Assembly: GCA_013398615.1 (NCBI GenBank)
Contig: VZSR01003807.1
Coordinates: 12,444,232-12,508,231, forward strand
Direction: 5' to 3'
Source of the DNA: Brachypodius melanocephalos
Taxonomy: Eukaryota > Chordata > Aves > Passeriformes > Pycnonotidae
Length of the DNA: 64,000 nucleotides
In this document: piece after piece, positions 52,501-58,127 of the stretch
How positions within the stretch are numbered: the first letter of the stretch is position 1
Layout of the letters: each line of letters begins with the position of its first letter
The notes under the pieces: generated by a model
What the model was told of the DNA's origin: nothing
Seen by the model: the letters and a program-made list of their open reading frames with translations, nothing else
Database searches by the model: none
Position numbers and translations under genes: made by a program

Positions 52501-53022
52501 CACCCCCGGATGCCACCGAGGGGCTCAGCATCAGCTGCCCTGACGCGCCGGGGCGGCGGGGGGCGAGCGGGCCGGGCCGGGCCGGGGCCCGCCGGTGGCC
52601 GAGGCCTCTCCCCCCGCCCCGCCGCTCCCCGGGCTCGGTGGAAGCGGGGCAAGGAGCGCCCAGGCTCGCAAGAGCAGCACCCTCGGCCTCCGGCGCCTCT
52701 TCGGCCCTGCTGGTCGTTCCGCCGAGGAGTGGGGTCGGAGGGGCACAAACACAGCAGAAAAACAACTTTCCCCCGCCCCGGAGTCGCCGCTGTCCCGCCG
52801 AGCCCCGAGTAGGGGCCGGCCAGCGGCGCCGAGGCCCGAGCGCGGCGCTCCCTCCGTCACTCCCGCGGCGGGCGGCGAGGGGCAAGGTCCGGGCAGGGAC
52901 CGGCTCCCCCGACCCCTGGCCCGTCCGCCCGGGACCCCCGCCCGCCCAGCCGGGCCCGCTGGCGCAGAGGGCGCCCCGGCGCCGCCTCCCGACCCCCGGG
53001 CGCTGCTCACCTTGGTGGCCAT
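3965..53022 (-). CDS. SNX9: Sorting nexin 9 (SH3-PX-BAR protein), exons 1-13, C-terminus off the window
   Basis: SNX9 is a cytoplasmic, membrane-bending endocytic adaptor. In the known family its SH3 domain binds dynamin and N-WASP, the low-complexity region binds AP-2, clathrin and Arp2/3, and the PX-BAR unit binds phosphoinositides and curves membrane at late clathrin-coated pits. Thirteen exons were read on the minus strand; joined they give 460 codons plus one base in a single open frame with GT-AG junctions throughout. Visible parts: SH3, residues about 1-60; low-complexity Trp/Asp region, about 62-210; PX, about 241-350, with the RYKHF motif at 291-295; BAR beginning near 375. Human SNX9 is 595 residues, so about 135 BAR residues are missing to the left of position 1. 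The start is the ATG at 53020-53022 in a GCCATGG context, and the protein begins MATK as in mammalian SNX9. SNX18 and SNX33 are the paralogues, but the low-complexity motifs and MATK start fit SNX9. Confidence 0.97.
4585..4690. promoter_or_regulatory. Candidate conserved non-coding block in intron 12
   Basis: This dense cluster has ATGCATGCATAAAT (octamer-like), AATCAATCA (PBX/MEIS-like), a CAGCTG E-box and an inverted pair AAATCA...TGATTT. Such composition is common in deeply conserved vertebrate enhancers. The call rests on motif density only; no alignment was available. Confidence 0.25.
5912..6027. repeat. G10 run followed by GTT/T-rich low-complexity tract
   Basis: Ten consecutive G residues (5912-5921) are followed by about 105 bases of TTG, GTTTT and T-run sequence. 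The lack of A and C makes it a simple repeat prone to slippage. Open frames across it are compositional artefacts. Confidence 0.9.
6850..6953 (-). CDS. SNX9: SNX9 exon 12 (residues 401-434), BAR helix 1
   Basis: The exon has 104 bases. It encodes EQKCDAVGRFTKAMDDGVKE and then LLTVGQEHWKRCTG, nearly identical to the first BAR helix of mammalian SNX9. The acceptor is TGCCAG and the donor GTAAGTG; it enters in phase 2 and leaves in phase 1. Confidence 0.96.
6954..9274 (-). other. SNX9: SNX9 intron 11
   Basis: No exon is seen. Positions 7600-8300 are more GC-rich than the surroundings and contain overlapping open frames on both strands, none recognisable. This could be an old, diverged repeat. 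Confidence 0.75.
9275..9378 (-). CDS. SNX9: SNX9 exon 11 (residues 366-399), PX-BAR linker
   Basis: The exon has 104 bases: 34 codons plus two. It begins EWKTGKRKAEKDE and continues VMIFSTMEPEAPDLDMVE, the linker that enters the BAR domain. The acceptor TTTTTAAG follows a long polypyrimidine run; the donor is GTAAGGTG. Confidence 0.95.
9379..10794 (-). other. SNX9: SNX9 intron 10
   Basis: No exon is seen. It contains a purine-rich A/G run just upstream of exon 11 (about 9387-9420), which on the minus strand is the polypyrimidine tract of the exon 11 acceptor, and a CR1 3' end at 9937-10010. Confidence 0.8.
9937..10010 (-). mobile_element. CR1 LINE 3'-end fragment
   Basis: The plus strand reads GGATCACAGAATAATTCTGG, then CTAGAAGTACCTCAGGATG and GTAGTTCAAC. 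This is the reverse complement of the typical CR1 3' end, so the element is on the minus strand. Diverged and short. Confidence 0.65.
10795..10925 (-). CDS. SNX9: SNX9 exon 10 (residues 323-365), C-terminal part of PX domain
   Basis: The exon has 131 bases, starting with two bases of the Gly-322 codon. It reads RFEEEFIKMRMERLQAWM, the PX helix with its second basic patch, then MCRHPVVSESEVFQQFLNFRDEK. The acceptor is GTAACAG and the donor GTAGGAA, ending in phase 0. Confidence 0.96.
10926..13583 (-). other. SNX9: SNX9 intron 9
   Basis: No exon is seen. The content is AT-rich with T-rich simple stretches near 11861-11874 and 12299-12328. Open frames around 12891-13313 are on both strands, overlap each other and match nothing I know. 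Confidence 0.75.
13584..13701 (-). CDS. SNX9: SNX9 exon 9 (residues 283-321), PX phosphoinositide-binding core
   Basis: The exon has 118 bases: 39 codons plus one base. It carries RYKHF at residues 291-295, the SNX9 form of the PX RRYSDF motif that contacts the 3-phosphate. The PX proline-rich loop IPIPSLPDKQVTG follows. The acceptor is TTACAG and the donor GTAATT. Confidence 0.96.
13988..14113 (-). CDS. SNX9: SNX9 exon 8 (residues 241-282), N-terminal part of PX domain
   Basis: The exon has 126 bases and 42 codons, with GDYGPMWVYPTSTFDCVV at the start and SYIEYQLTCT at the end. These are the first beta strands of the PX fold. The acceptor is TTACAG and the donor GTAAGTG, phase 0. Cys-281 stands where, from memory, mammals have Pro. 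Confidence 0.96.
14114..14820 (-). other. SNX9: SNX9 intron 7
   Basis: No exon is seen. An A/C-rich low-complexity stretch lies at about 14730-14790, close to the exon 7 donor. Confidence 0.8.
14821..14905 (-). CDS. SNX9: SNX9 exon 7 (residues 213-240), PX-leading linker
   Basis: The exon has 85 bases. It starts with the last base of the Lys-212 codon, then reads FPGFAKPGMEQYLLAKQLA and ends in KIPII. This basic, conserved segment leads into the PX domain and contributes to the amphipathic membrane-binding region in the family. The acceptor is TGTTAG and the donor GTAAGTT, ending in phase 0. Confidence 0.95.
15099..15130. repeat. GT-rich dinucleotide tract
   Basis: The tract is interrupted (GT)n: TTTTGTGTGTGTCTTGTGTG then TCTGTGTGTGTA. 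It lies in intron 6, about 195 bases from exon 7. Confidence 0.85.
15244..15267. repeat. CA-rich dinucleotide tract
   Basis: The tract is interrupted (CA)n: ACACCACACACATACACACA followed by CA. It is complementary in composition to the GT tract 113 bases away. Confidence 0.85.
16347..16500 (-). CDS. SNX9: SNX9 exon 6 (residues 161-211), acidic DDDDWDDDWDD motif
   Basis: The exon has 154 bases, entering in phase 1 and leaving in phase 2. Residues 164-174 form the acidic-tryptophan repeat, the counterpart of the mammalian DDDDWDEDWD linked to AP-2 and Arp2/3 binding. The conserved GGVQRGNSRA and KLPLN segments follow. The acceptor is ACTTCAG. The donor is GTAATG after AA, a weaker site than the others, but the joined codon restores the conserved LNKFPGFAKPG. 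Confidence 0.93.
16501..17275 (-). other. SNX9: SNX9 intron 5
   Basis: No exon, RNA gene or recognisable repeat is seen in this 775-base intron. Confidence 0.75.
17276..17459 (-). CDS. SNX9: SNX9 exon 5 (residues 100-160), Trp-rich low-complexity region
   Basis: The exon has 184 bases: 61 codons plus one base. DPWSSW at residues 105-110 contains a DPW tripeptide, the type of motif that binds AP-2 appendages. Further tryptophans follow at 118, 127 and 145, and the exon ends with the conserved FGHPQAYQGP. The acceptor is TCTAG and the donor GTGTGCT. This exon diverges more from the mammalian protein than those for SH3, PX and BAR. Confidence 0.94.
23240..23965 (+). mobile_element. CR1 LINE, truncated 3' portion (end of reverse-transcriptase ORF plus 3' UTR)
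   Basis: The sequence follows the avian CR1 3' region. It includes CTGGAGACTGGGAAGGAGCT and, near 23520, CAAAGCTGATTAAGGGACT; the GAAAGGTTGAGGGAGCTGGG segment; GACCTCATCAATGTCTTCAG; and a tail ending TTCTGCAATTCTGTGA. It lies on the plus strand, antisense to SNX9. The frame is broken by stops and the 5' part is absent, as usual for CR1 copies. It is fairly well preserved, so not among the oldest insertions. The left boundary is approximate. Confidence 0.9.
26363..26434. repeat. Perfect AGAT microsatellite, 18 units
   Basis: Eighteen uninterrupted AGAT units (72 bases) lie in intron 4. Such a long pure tetranucleotide array is very likely to vary in length between individuals. Confidence 0.98.
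27325..27606 (+). mobile_element. Endogenous retrovirus LTR, 3' part (solo, 5'-truncated)
   Basis: The segment matches the 3' part of an LTR family common in Neoaves. It has the TGGCTGAACAGCTGACTGCC and GAAGCAGTGAATGAATTCCT blocks, a CCAATTAAACTTCCTTTATC region that resembles the usual polyadenylation area, and the end GGTTAAATCACAACA. No flanking gag, pol or env sequence is visible and the LTR 5' half was not recognised, so this is a defective remnant. The family name (ERVL- or ERVK-like) is uncertain. Confidence 0.75.
30987..31109 (-). CDS. SNX9: SNX9 exon 4 (residues 59-99), start of low-complexity region
   Basis: The exon has 123 bases and 41 codons. It contains SCGNSLADQAFFDSL, the counterpart of the mammalian SCGNSVADQAFLDSL stretch, followed by a Ser/Thr/Ala/Asn-rich linker that is less conserved. 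The acceptor is TTGCAG and the donor GTATGTC, in phase 0. It is the last exon before the 13.5 kb intron 4. Confidence 0.94.
31110..32279 (-). other. SNX9: SNX9 intron 3
   Basis: No exon is seen. It contains a long pyrimidine tract at 31534-31589. Confidence 0.8.
31534..31589. repeat. Polypyrimidine tract with T29 run
   Basis: The plus strand is TTTTCCCTTCCCCTCCTCCC followed by CCCACCC and about 28-29 T residues, nearly all pyrimidine over about 55 bases. Confidence 0.9.
32280..32354 (-). CDS. SNX9: SNX9 exon 3 (residues 34-58), second half of SH3 domain
   Basis: The exon has 75 bases and 25 codons, starting DVGGGWLEG and ending GLVPTDYVE. W39 is the conserved SH3 ligand-binding tryptophan; P53 and Y56 belong to the VPTDYV ligand-groove motif. 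The acceptor is TTTTAG and the donor GTAAGTG, in phase 0. Confidence 0.96.
32414..32490. repeat. Imperfect 39-base tandem duplication
   Basis: Two copies start with GCTCAGCAGGAAGCA(T/C)TGTC at 32414 and 32453. Copy two differs by a few substitutions and a small indel. The second copy begins 60 bases before the end of its intron-side region, about 60-135 bases upstream of the exon 3 acceptor on the minus strand. Confidence 0.9.
33925..33957. repeat. 16-base direct repeat, period 17
   Basis: CATTTGTTTTATACAA occurs perfectly at 33925-33940 and 33942-33957, separated by one base. Confidence 0.95.
34752..34838 (-). CDS. SNX9: SNX9 exon 2 (residues 5-33), first half of SH3 domain
   Basis: The exon has 87 bases and 29 codons, from ARVMYDFAAE to TITNP. 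VMYDF at residues 7-11 is the SH3 ALYDY-equivalent motif, and the acidic RT-loop region follows. The acceptor is ACAG and the donor is GTAAGA, both phase 0. It is almost identical to mammalian SNX9. Confidence 0.96.
37859..37879. repeat. A21 homopolymer
   Basis: Twenty-one uninterrupted A residues in intron 1, preceded by GGGG. No target-site duplication or retroposed gene body was recognised beside it. Confidence 0.95.
41180..41311 (-). mobile_element. CR1 LINE 3'-end fragment
   Basis: The plus strand reads AATCACAAAATCATAGAATG then GTTTGGGTTAGATGGACTTT, CATCTTGTTCCAACAATCCT and GCCATGGTCAGGGACACCTT, ending in CCATCCAGCCTGGCCTTGAA. This is the reverse complement of the standard CR1 3' UTR and end, so the element is in the same orientation as SNX9. 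It is well conserved and about 130 bases long. Confidence 0.92.
45050..45127. repeat. A/C-rich low-complexity tract
   Basis: Runs of A mixed with CC and CCCC over about 78 bases, almost free of G and T. Several similar tracts occur in this window (about 14765, 15545, 21450). Confidence 0.9.
46847..46864. repeat. A18 homopolymer
   Basis: Eighteen consecutive A residues in intron 1, following GGG. Confidence 0.95.
53011..53022 (-). CDS. SNX9: SNX9 exon 1, coding part (residues 1-4)
   Basis: Only four codons, MATK, are coding. They are followed directly by a GTGAGC splice donor and preceded by a GC-rich 5' UTR. The exon ends in phase 0, matching the phase-0 start of exon 2. The initiator has G at +4 and GCC before it, a good Kozak context. 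Confidence 0.93.
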
Positions 53023-53055
53023 GGCGCTGCCGGCGCGGGCTGCGCTGCCGCTGTG

Positions 53056-53087
53056 CCCTCCCTCGCTCTCTCCCTCCCTCTCTCCTT
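53056..53087. repeat. Polypyrimidine tract in SNX9 5' UTR
   Basis: CCCTCCCTCGCTCTCTCCCT followed by CCCTCTCTCCTT, with a single G. On the transcript strand it is a GA-rich purine tract 34-65 bases upstream of the start codon. Confidence 0.9.
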
Positions 53088-53177
53088 GCCGCGGCTGCTC
53101 GGTCGGTCGCTCGGTGTGTCCGGCCCGCCCGCCGTCGCCGCTGGGCCGCGCAGGCGGCTCCTCCTCAGCGTCCCCGG

Positions 53178-53189
53178 CCGCCGCCGCCG
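53178..53189. repeat. (CCG)4 triplet run in SNX9 5' UTR
   Basis: Four perfect CCG units, GGC/CGG on the transcript strand, within the CpG island about 155 bases upstream of the start codon. Confidence 0.9.
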
Positions 53190-55979
53190 CCTCCTGGGGG
53201 CCGCTGTGCGGCTCAGCAGCCAAGCGCCGGCGCTGGGCAGGCGGGGGCTGATGTGGCCTCGATGCTCCCGCCTCGGCCGCCCTTTCCGCCCTTCGGCTCG
53301 GCACCCGGGGCGGCGGCGGGGCTGTCTGCCCGCAGCCTTTCCGTCAGGGCCGGGGGAGGGAAGCACCCGCTGCGCTGCGATGATCCCCGGGGGAGCCGCC
53401 CCGGCCGGTCCCGGGGGCGGTGGGGGCCGACGGACCTTGCCCACCCCCCGTGCCCTCAAGGGCTTTGCTCTGTAGTCAGAGTTTGGCCTCAAATTCTCGC
53501 TGGCGTGGGGCAGAGAGCCCTCAGGAAGGCGTTATGTGCCCCTTGGGTGCCTTTGAACGGAAATTTCAAAGCAAACATACAGCAAGGAAAGGAATTTTTT
53601 CCTCGGCTGGGCTCCATCCACGGGCACGTCGTCCCTGACCTGTTTTGGCCGGGCCTTGGTGTACAGCAGTTATGAGTAGCAGTAAAAAGCATCGAGGAGC
53701 TGCTCAAGATCGGTGGTATTCCTGCTGGGTACTTTAAGACCATCTCCTAAAAACTACCTGCTACCCCACTTGACTTCCAGCCTGGTGGAGAGATGAGATG
53801 GGAGGCTAAAACAAAGGGAATTTGAAAATACAGTGACAGTGATCATCCAAGGTACTGCACCATCCAAAAAGTGCAGGCTGGTATATATATAGTGGTTGGC
53901 CTGGAATCAGGAGGCCTCTCCTTTCTGTAGAAGGAAATACACTGTTTAATTGTCAGGGGTGCCAGGGAGAGCCCTGGAGGCAGGTAGGCTGTAGGGAAGC
54001 TGCATAGAACTCTACATCTCCTTGCCTATAAAATTATAAGCTGGTTTTTTTTTTTTTCTTTCCTGTTGTTATAATTTCTCAGTGAGAGCTTTATTAAAAG
54101 AGAAAAATACAGTTCACAGGTTTGGTTGGATTTTTTACACTGGAAAAAAATTTTCCTAGTTGGACCTTTGAAATAGTTTCCATGGAAAGTGAGGGTGAGG
54201 AAATAAGAGGAAGCTGGCTGTTCGTTTGCCACCACTTTTTGATTGAACTGATTAACTTCAGAAGTTTTGACAGTCATTTGCTTCTGTTTTTAGCTTTTTC
54301 AGAATTCAATTAAATACAACATTTCCAACTTCCTACTCTGTAACAGCGGTACCTAAAGTGAAACCTTTGTGTGTGGCTCACATGTGATGTCGTAGGACAC
54401 CACTTTTAAGCTGAAATACTATATTTAGCACCAGTTTTGCCATGTGGTCTATCAACAGACTGGCATGTCATCCACTTTACAAGCAAAACTCCCTGAAGCT
54501 GGCTTCATTTCTGTACTAAGACACCCTGTTCTTCCACCTTCTCAGCAAAATTCTTCCCGGCATGGCGTGGTTTGCTCCAGTCCTCTAGTGAACATCTTAG
54601 AAAAAGTGGAGAGCTATGAAACCCAAGAGACCCAGCACTGTCTCCTTTAGGGATCCCCAGCTGATAGGTGTGTGAAGCTCACTCTGTCCTTTCTCCAGAT
54701 GCTGCTTTGCTATGTGAAATATAATAAACTTGTGGCTTTAGCATAAGCTTGACTCTGTGTCATTCTTTACCTGTGGTCAGCACAACTGCCAGAAAAGTTT
54801 AATGTGCAGCTGCTACCCAGTGTGCTTTAGCAGAGCTCTGCTTGCCATCTGGGGAATGAAGAACACAGTCATGGTCTGTTCAGCCTCTCTGCATGTTTAA
54901 AGCCTTCACAGTTTTCCACTGTGAGGTACTCCTGAAAATAAGTCTTACTTGACAGGTTTGAGGGATGAGGGAAATATTACCATTTCTTTCAGTGCGAGAG
55001 AATATTCTGAGAAAAAAAAAATTATGGGATCTTTCCAATACTATTTGCAATTAATTGCTGTTAATTCTTGTCTCAATGGAGACATTCTTTGGAATCGCTT
55101 TGGATTGCAAGTAAACATCTCTCTTCTTGGCAGTAAGCTTTATTATTTCTTAACACAGAGGGCCAAATAGCCACAAATTGCTAATGAAACCTCCTCAAAT
55201 TTCCCAAACTTCCGAAATTAGTTACTTTTCTGCTACCAAGCTGTGTCCTAGTTAATTAGGACTGGATGTTTGCTTAGCATTAGACATAAAAGAAATCTCA
55301 GTGGCTTCAGCGGGGTTGTTTACATATCTAAGCTTTTGGTAGTTCTGAAGTGTAGAGCTCTGTGTGGAGCTTATCAGCTTTCAAACACAGTTGACTCATT
55401 CACTTTGTACTAAAGCCCCAATGTATGCTATAATAAATATCTCCACCTCAGAAAAAAACAATCAGTAACAGAAGAAAATCCCTTACTCAGCACATAAGGG
55501 ACTTCTCTGCAGATTTCTACTAGGTGTGTATTTTTGCGGCTAGCTGGTCTACAGTGGTTCCCAGGAACTCAGAGTTCATGGAGAAGTGATCTTGTGTAGA
55601 GCCCCATCAAATGGAAAGCTCCTGCCAGCAGTGCCATGCAGATTTTTTTAGTTAAAGATGGACTCTGAGAAGGCACGTGGAGAACATTTGATGAATATGT
55701 TCTCTGCTCAGTAAGGCCTGCCTGTAGCTTCAAGCTCACAGGAAGTCAGTGACCTTGTATGTTCTGACTTATGCAAACTTGGTGGAGAATGATAAAGAAA
55801 CAGTGTTCTTCAGATAACCTTCAAACCGAAAAACATCTGGAGAAAGAACTACGTTTTGTGTTTGTTAAGTTACTGTCCTCTGGAGCTCCTTGAGATGGTG
55901 CACCTTGGGTTTGTCCCTGCTGGGAGCCTGTTCCCCTAGCAGGGCTTGGGTGATGCTCTGTGGTGACTGAGGTGTCCCT

Positions 55980-56085
55980 GAGGCGTTTGCCGCGGCTGTG
56001 AAGGCATTTTGAGCAACAATTATTGCTAGTGGCAACAGCTCTGCAAATGGAGCAGGCTGTCAAATACATGTTTTTGCGAAGTCTT
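55980..56085. promoter_or_regulatory. Candidate non-coding regulatory block upstream of SNX9
   Basis: A GC-richer segment contains AGCAACAATTATTGCT, an inverted repeat with 5-base arms and SOX-like ACAAT, then GGCAACAGCTCTGCAAATGG, with a CAGCTC E-box-like site and an octamer-like GCAAAT. It lies about 3 kb upstream of the start codon. The call is by motif appearance only. Confidence 0.2.
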
Positions 56086-58083
56086 TGCAGGAGGCATACA
56101 GAGATTGTATTGTCCCTTGGTCTTTATTTTCAAAAGTGTTTTATGAAGTAAACCACTTTCTTGGTTGAAAGCCTAACAATGTGGTGTACACGATAACATC
56201 AGTTCCACACTAAATGCTTTAGCTCAAGATTTCTAATTACATTAATCACGAAAGCCTAACAATGGCTAGGGAGCAATTACAAAAACATTCCAACTATTTC
56301 TTATTCCTTTTAATTATCATGTTTACCTTAGTCACCTGATATCCACCTCTTGTTTTAAGACGGGGTAGAGATTTTTCACGTTCTCGAAGCCTTAAAATTA
56401 ACTGTAGAAGCAATTACTTGGTTTATGAATAAAGAAGTACTGTATTCTTCACCTTCAGAAGTCATATCTACACACTTCTTCACCCACTTCTTCCCAAGAA
56501 GTTCTTTGGGCATCATGTTTCCTTGCAGCTGAGCAGCAGTTTCTCTGTCAGAACTATGTTGACACCATGTTCTTCTATGTTTCTAAGAAATTTGCCAGAT
56601 GCAATATAAAGTATTGCTTCCTCCTATCTTGTGTCTCCCTCCCCACCCAGATTTGGACAGAAAACGATGGGAGCCACCACATGCATGAAACTGCACAGAG
56701 CAGGAAGGAAGCAGCTGCTGAATTCCATTTGTGCATCACTCTGTTCAGCAATGTCCAGTGGCATCACTTGCAAATGTATCTGAAAAATACATTTAACAAA
56801 ATGTGTTCTGAGGGAAAAAAGAAAAAGAATATTTTCCTTTCTTTTATGTTAGGAGCTTTTGGACACAAAGGACATGAAATCTTGAATCATATGGCATTTA
56901 CAGGAAAGCACAATTCTACCTCTCATTTACCCAGAACTGTGCGTGGCAGTTTAAAATTATCCTCAGGAGATTACAGACACACTTTCCAATCTAACTCTGC
57001 ACCTAGGGCTGGAAGATCACTATCAAAACAGTAAGGCAGCCAGTCCTGAAATGCTGTTGGATTTTAGGTCCAGACTTTCCTGGAAAAGATGCTTTTGAAA
57101 ATTGCACCCAAAATTACAGCCAAATTCCTGTGAGTTTCAGTCTCTGACTTTCTCCCTGAATAAGCAATTCCGAGAAAAACTGTGCTTTATGCATTTGATA
57201 GTGAATTAAGGATTTTATCTTCTTAGAGCTGGTAATCTAATACCATTATTATCTGAACTGTGCATATAATGTGGGCCCTTTTCAAGGTAAGTTCTGTTTT
57301 TATATAGTTACATTTCTAATAAACACACAGCCAAGACTGGTTTTGTGCCATGTATGAATATGCTGTTTTCTTTACACTGTGGGAAAAGTGCAATGCTGCA
57401 CCGTGCCAAATTCTTTACTCTCAGGGTGTTGGGGTGTTTTTAACACATCTTTATGAAGCTAACAGTTTGAAGTCATGGTGGGCTCCCTGGACTCAATTTT
57501 CAATTTTTGTTAAAAATCTTAAAAAACAGCTGCTGGCCATTGAAGAAGTGAAAACCCAAGATTGTTGTTGTTGCAATGCACTTTCAGACATGGTCAATTT
57601 TTTGAAAGCATTTCTCTTTCTCTCTCTTTTTCAAGTTGATTGCAAAGGTCATGTTTTGGTGCAATTTGGATCACACTCAAGGGACATGTGTGGATTAAAT
57701 ACCTAGTGCAGATCTTTGTGGATGAGCACCATGGCTGGAACAGTATGGAACTTGCTTGGTCATGATTATCTATTCTTTCTTTAGATAATAGTGGGGGAAT
57801 TAGGTTTATTCTCCCTTTTTTCCTTAACTGTAACCAATGTTTTGAGCAATTCTGATACTCTTTTTCCTCACTTTTCAGCAGAATAATCAGTGAGAGTTGT
57901 ATGTTATTTTTAGCAGTATAAGAAAGAAATTAAACAAAAATCATGCTTTCCTGTGCAAGGGATAAAACATTTCTCAGAACACCTAACACTAATAAAATTC
58001 TTTCTTTTTTGCATTCCCCCCTGAGCTGTACATGTTTTAGTATTATAGATGCTTATATCTGAGATAGGATACTCAAATATATG

Positions 58084-58084
<1 letters not shown>

Positions 58085-58126
<42 letters not shown>
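58085..58126. repeat. (ATGTAT)7 hexanucleotide microsatellite
   Basis: Seven perfect ATGTAT units, preceded by a partial ATGT unit. Near-duplicate flanks, GGATACTCAAATATATGTAT before and AGATACTCAGATATATATGT after, suggest that the array grew within a duplicated segment. Confidence 0.95.

Positions 58127-58127
<1 letters not shown>

Larger units (their letters stand above)
34839..53010 (-). other. SNX9: SNX9 intron 1 (18.2 kb)
   Basis: This is the longest intron. It holds a CR1 fragment (41180-41311), A-runs (37859-37879 and 46847-46864), an A/C-rich tract (45050-45127), a hairpin-like inverted repeat (44577-44608) and a locally GC-rich patch (46190-46640). The last 500 bases before exon 1 (52500-53010) belong to the CpG island. 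No additional exon was recognised. Confidence 0.75.
52480..53470 (-). promoter_or_regulatory. SNX9: CpG island containing SNX9 promoter, 5' UTR and exon 1
   Basis: This block of about 1 kb is very GC-rich and full of CpG, while the DNA on both sides is AT-rich. It surrounds the SNX9 start codon, as expected for a TATA-less housekeeping-type promoter. GC boxes (GGGCGG or CCGCCC) are visible near 53124-53131 and 53413-53419. There is no ATG on the minus strand between the start codon and 53470. The transcription start cannot be placed from sequence alone; it probably lies within a few hundred bases upstream of 53022. Confidence 0.85.

Noticed and set aside
52531..53304. A 257-codon minus-strand open frame including MATK, as a longer SNX9-like protein
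   Set aside because: It begins at a GTG, not ATG, and reads through the GTGAGC exon 1 donor into intron 1. The spliced MATK-ARVMYDF product is the conserved one.
52465..53675. Several long plus-strand open frames (115-345 codons) in the CpG island
   Set aside because: GC-rich DNA has few stop codons, so long frames arise in all six readings. They are Pro/Arg/Ala-rich and resemble no protein family.
56567..57034. 155-codon plus-strand open frame upstream of SNX9
   Set aside because: No recognisable domain, AT-rich codon use typical of non-coding DNA, and no evident promoter or splice structure.
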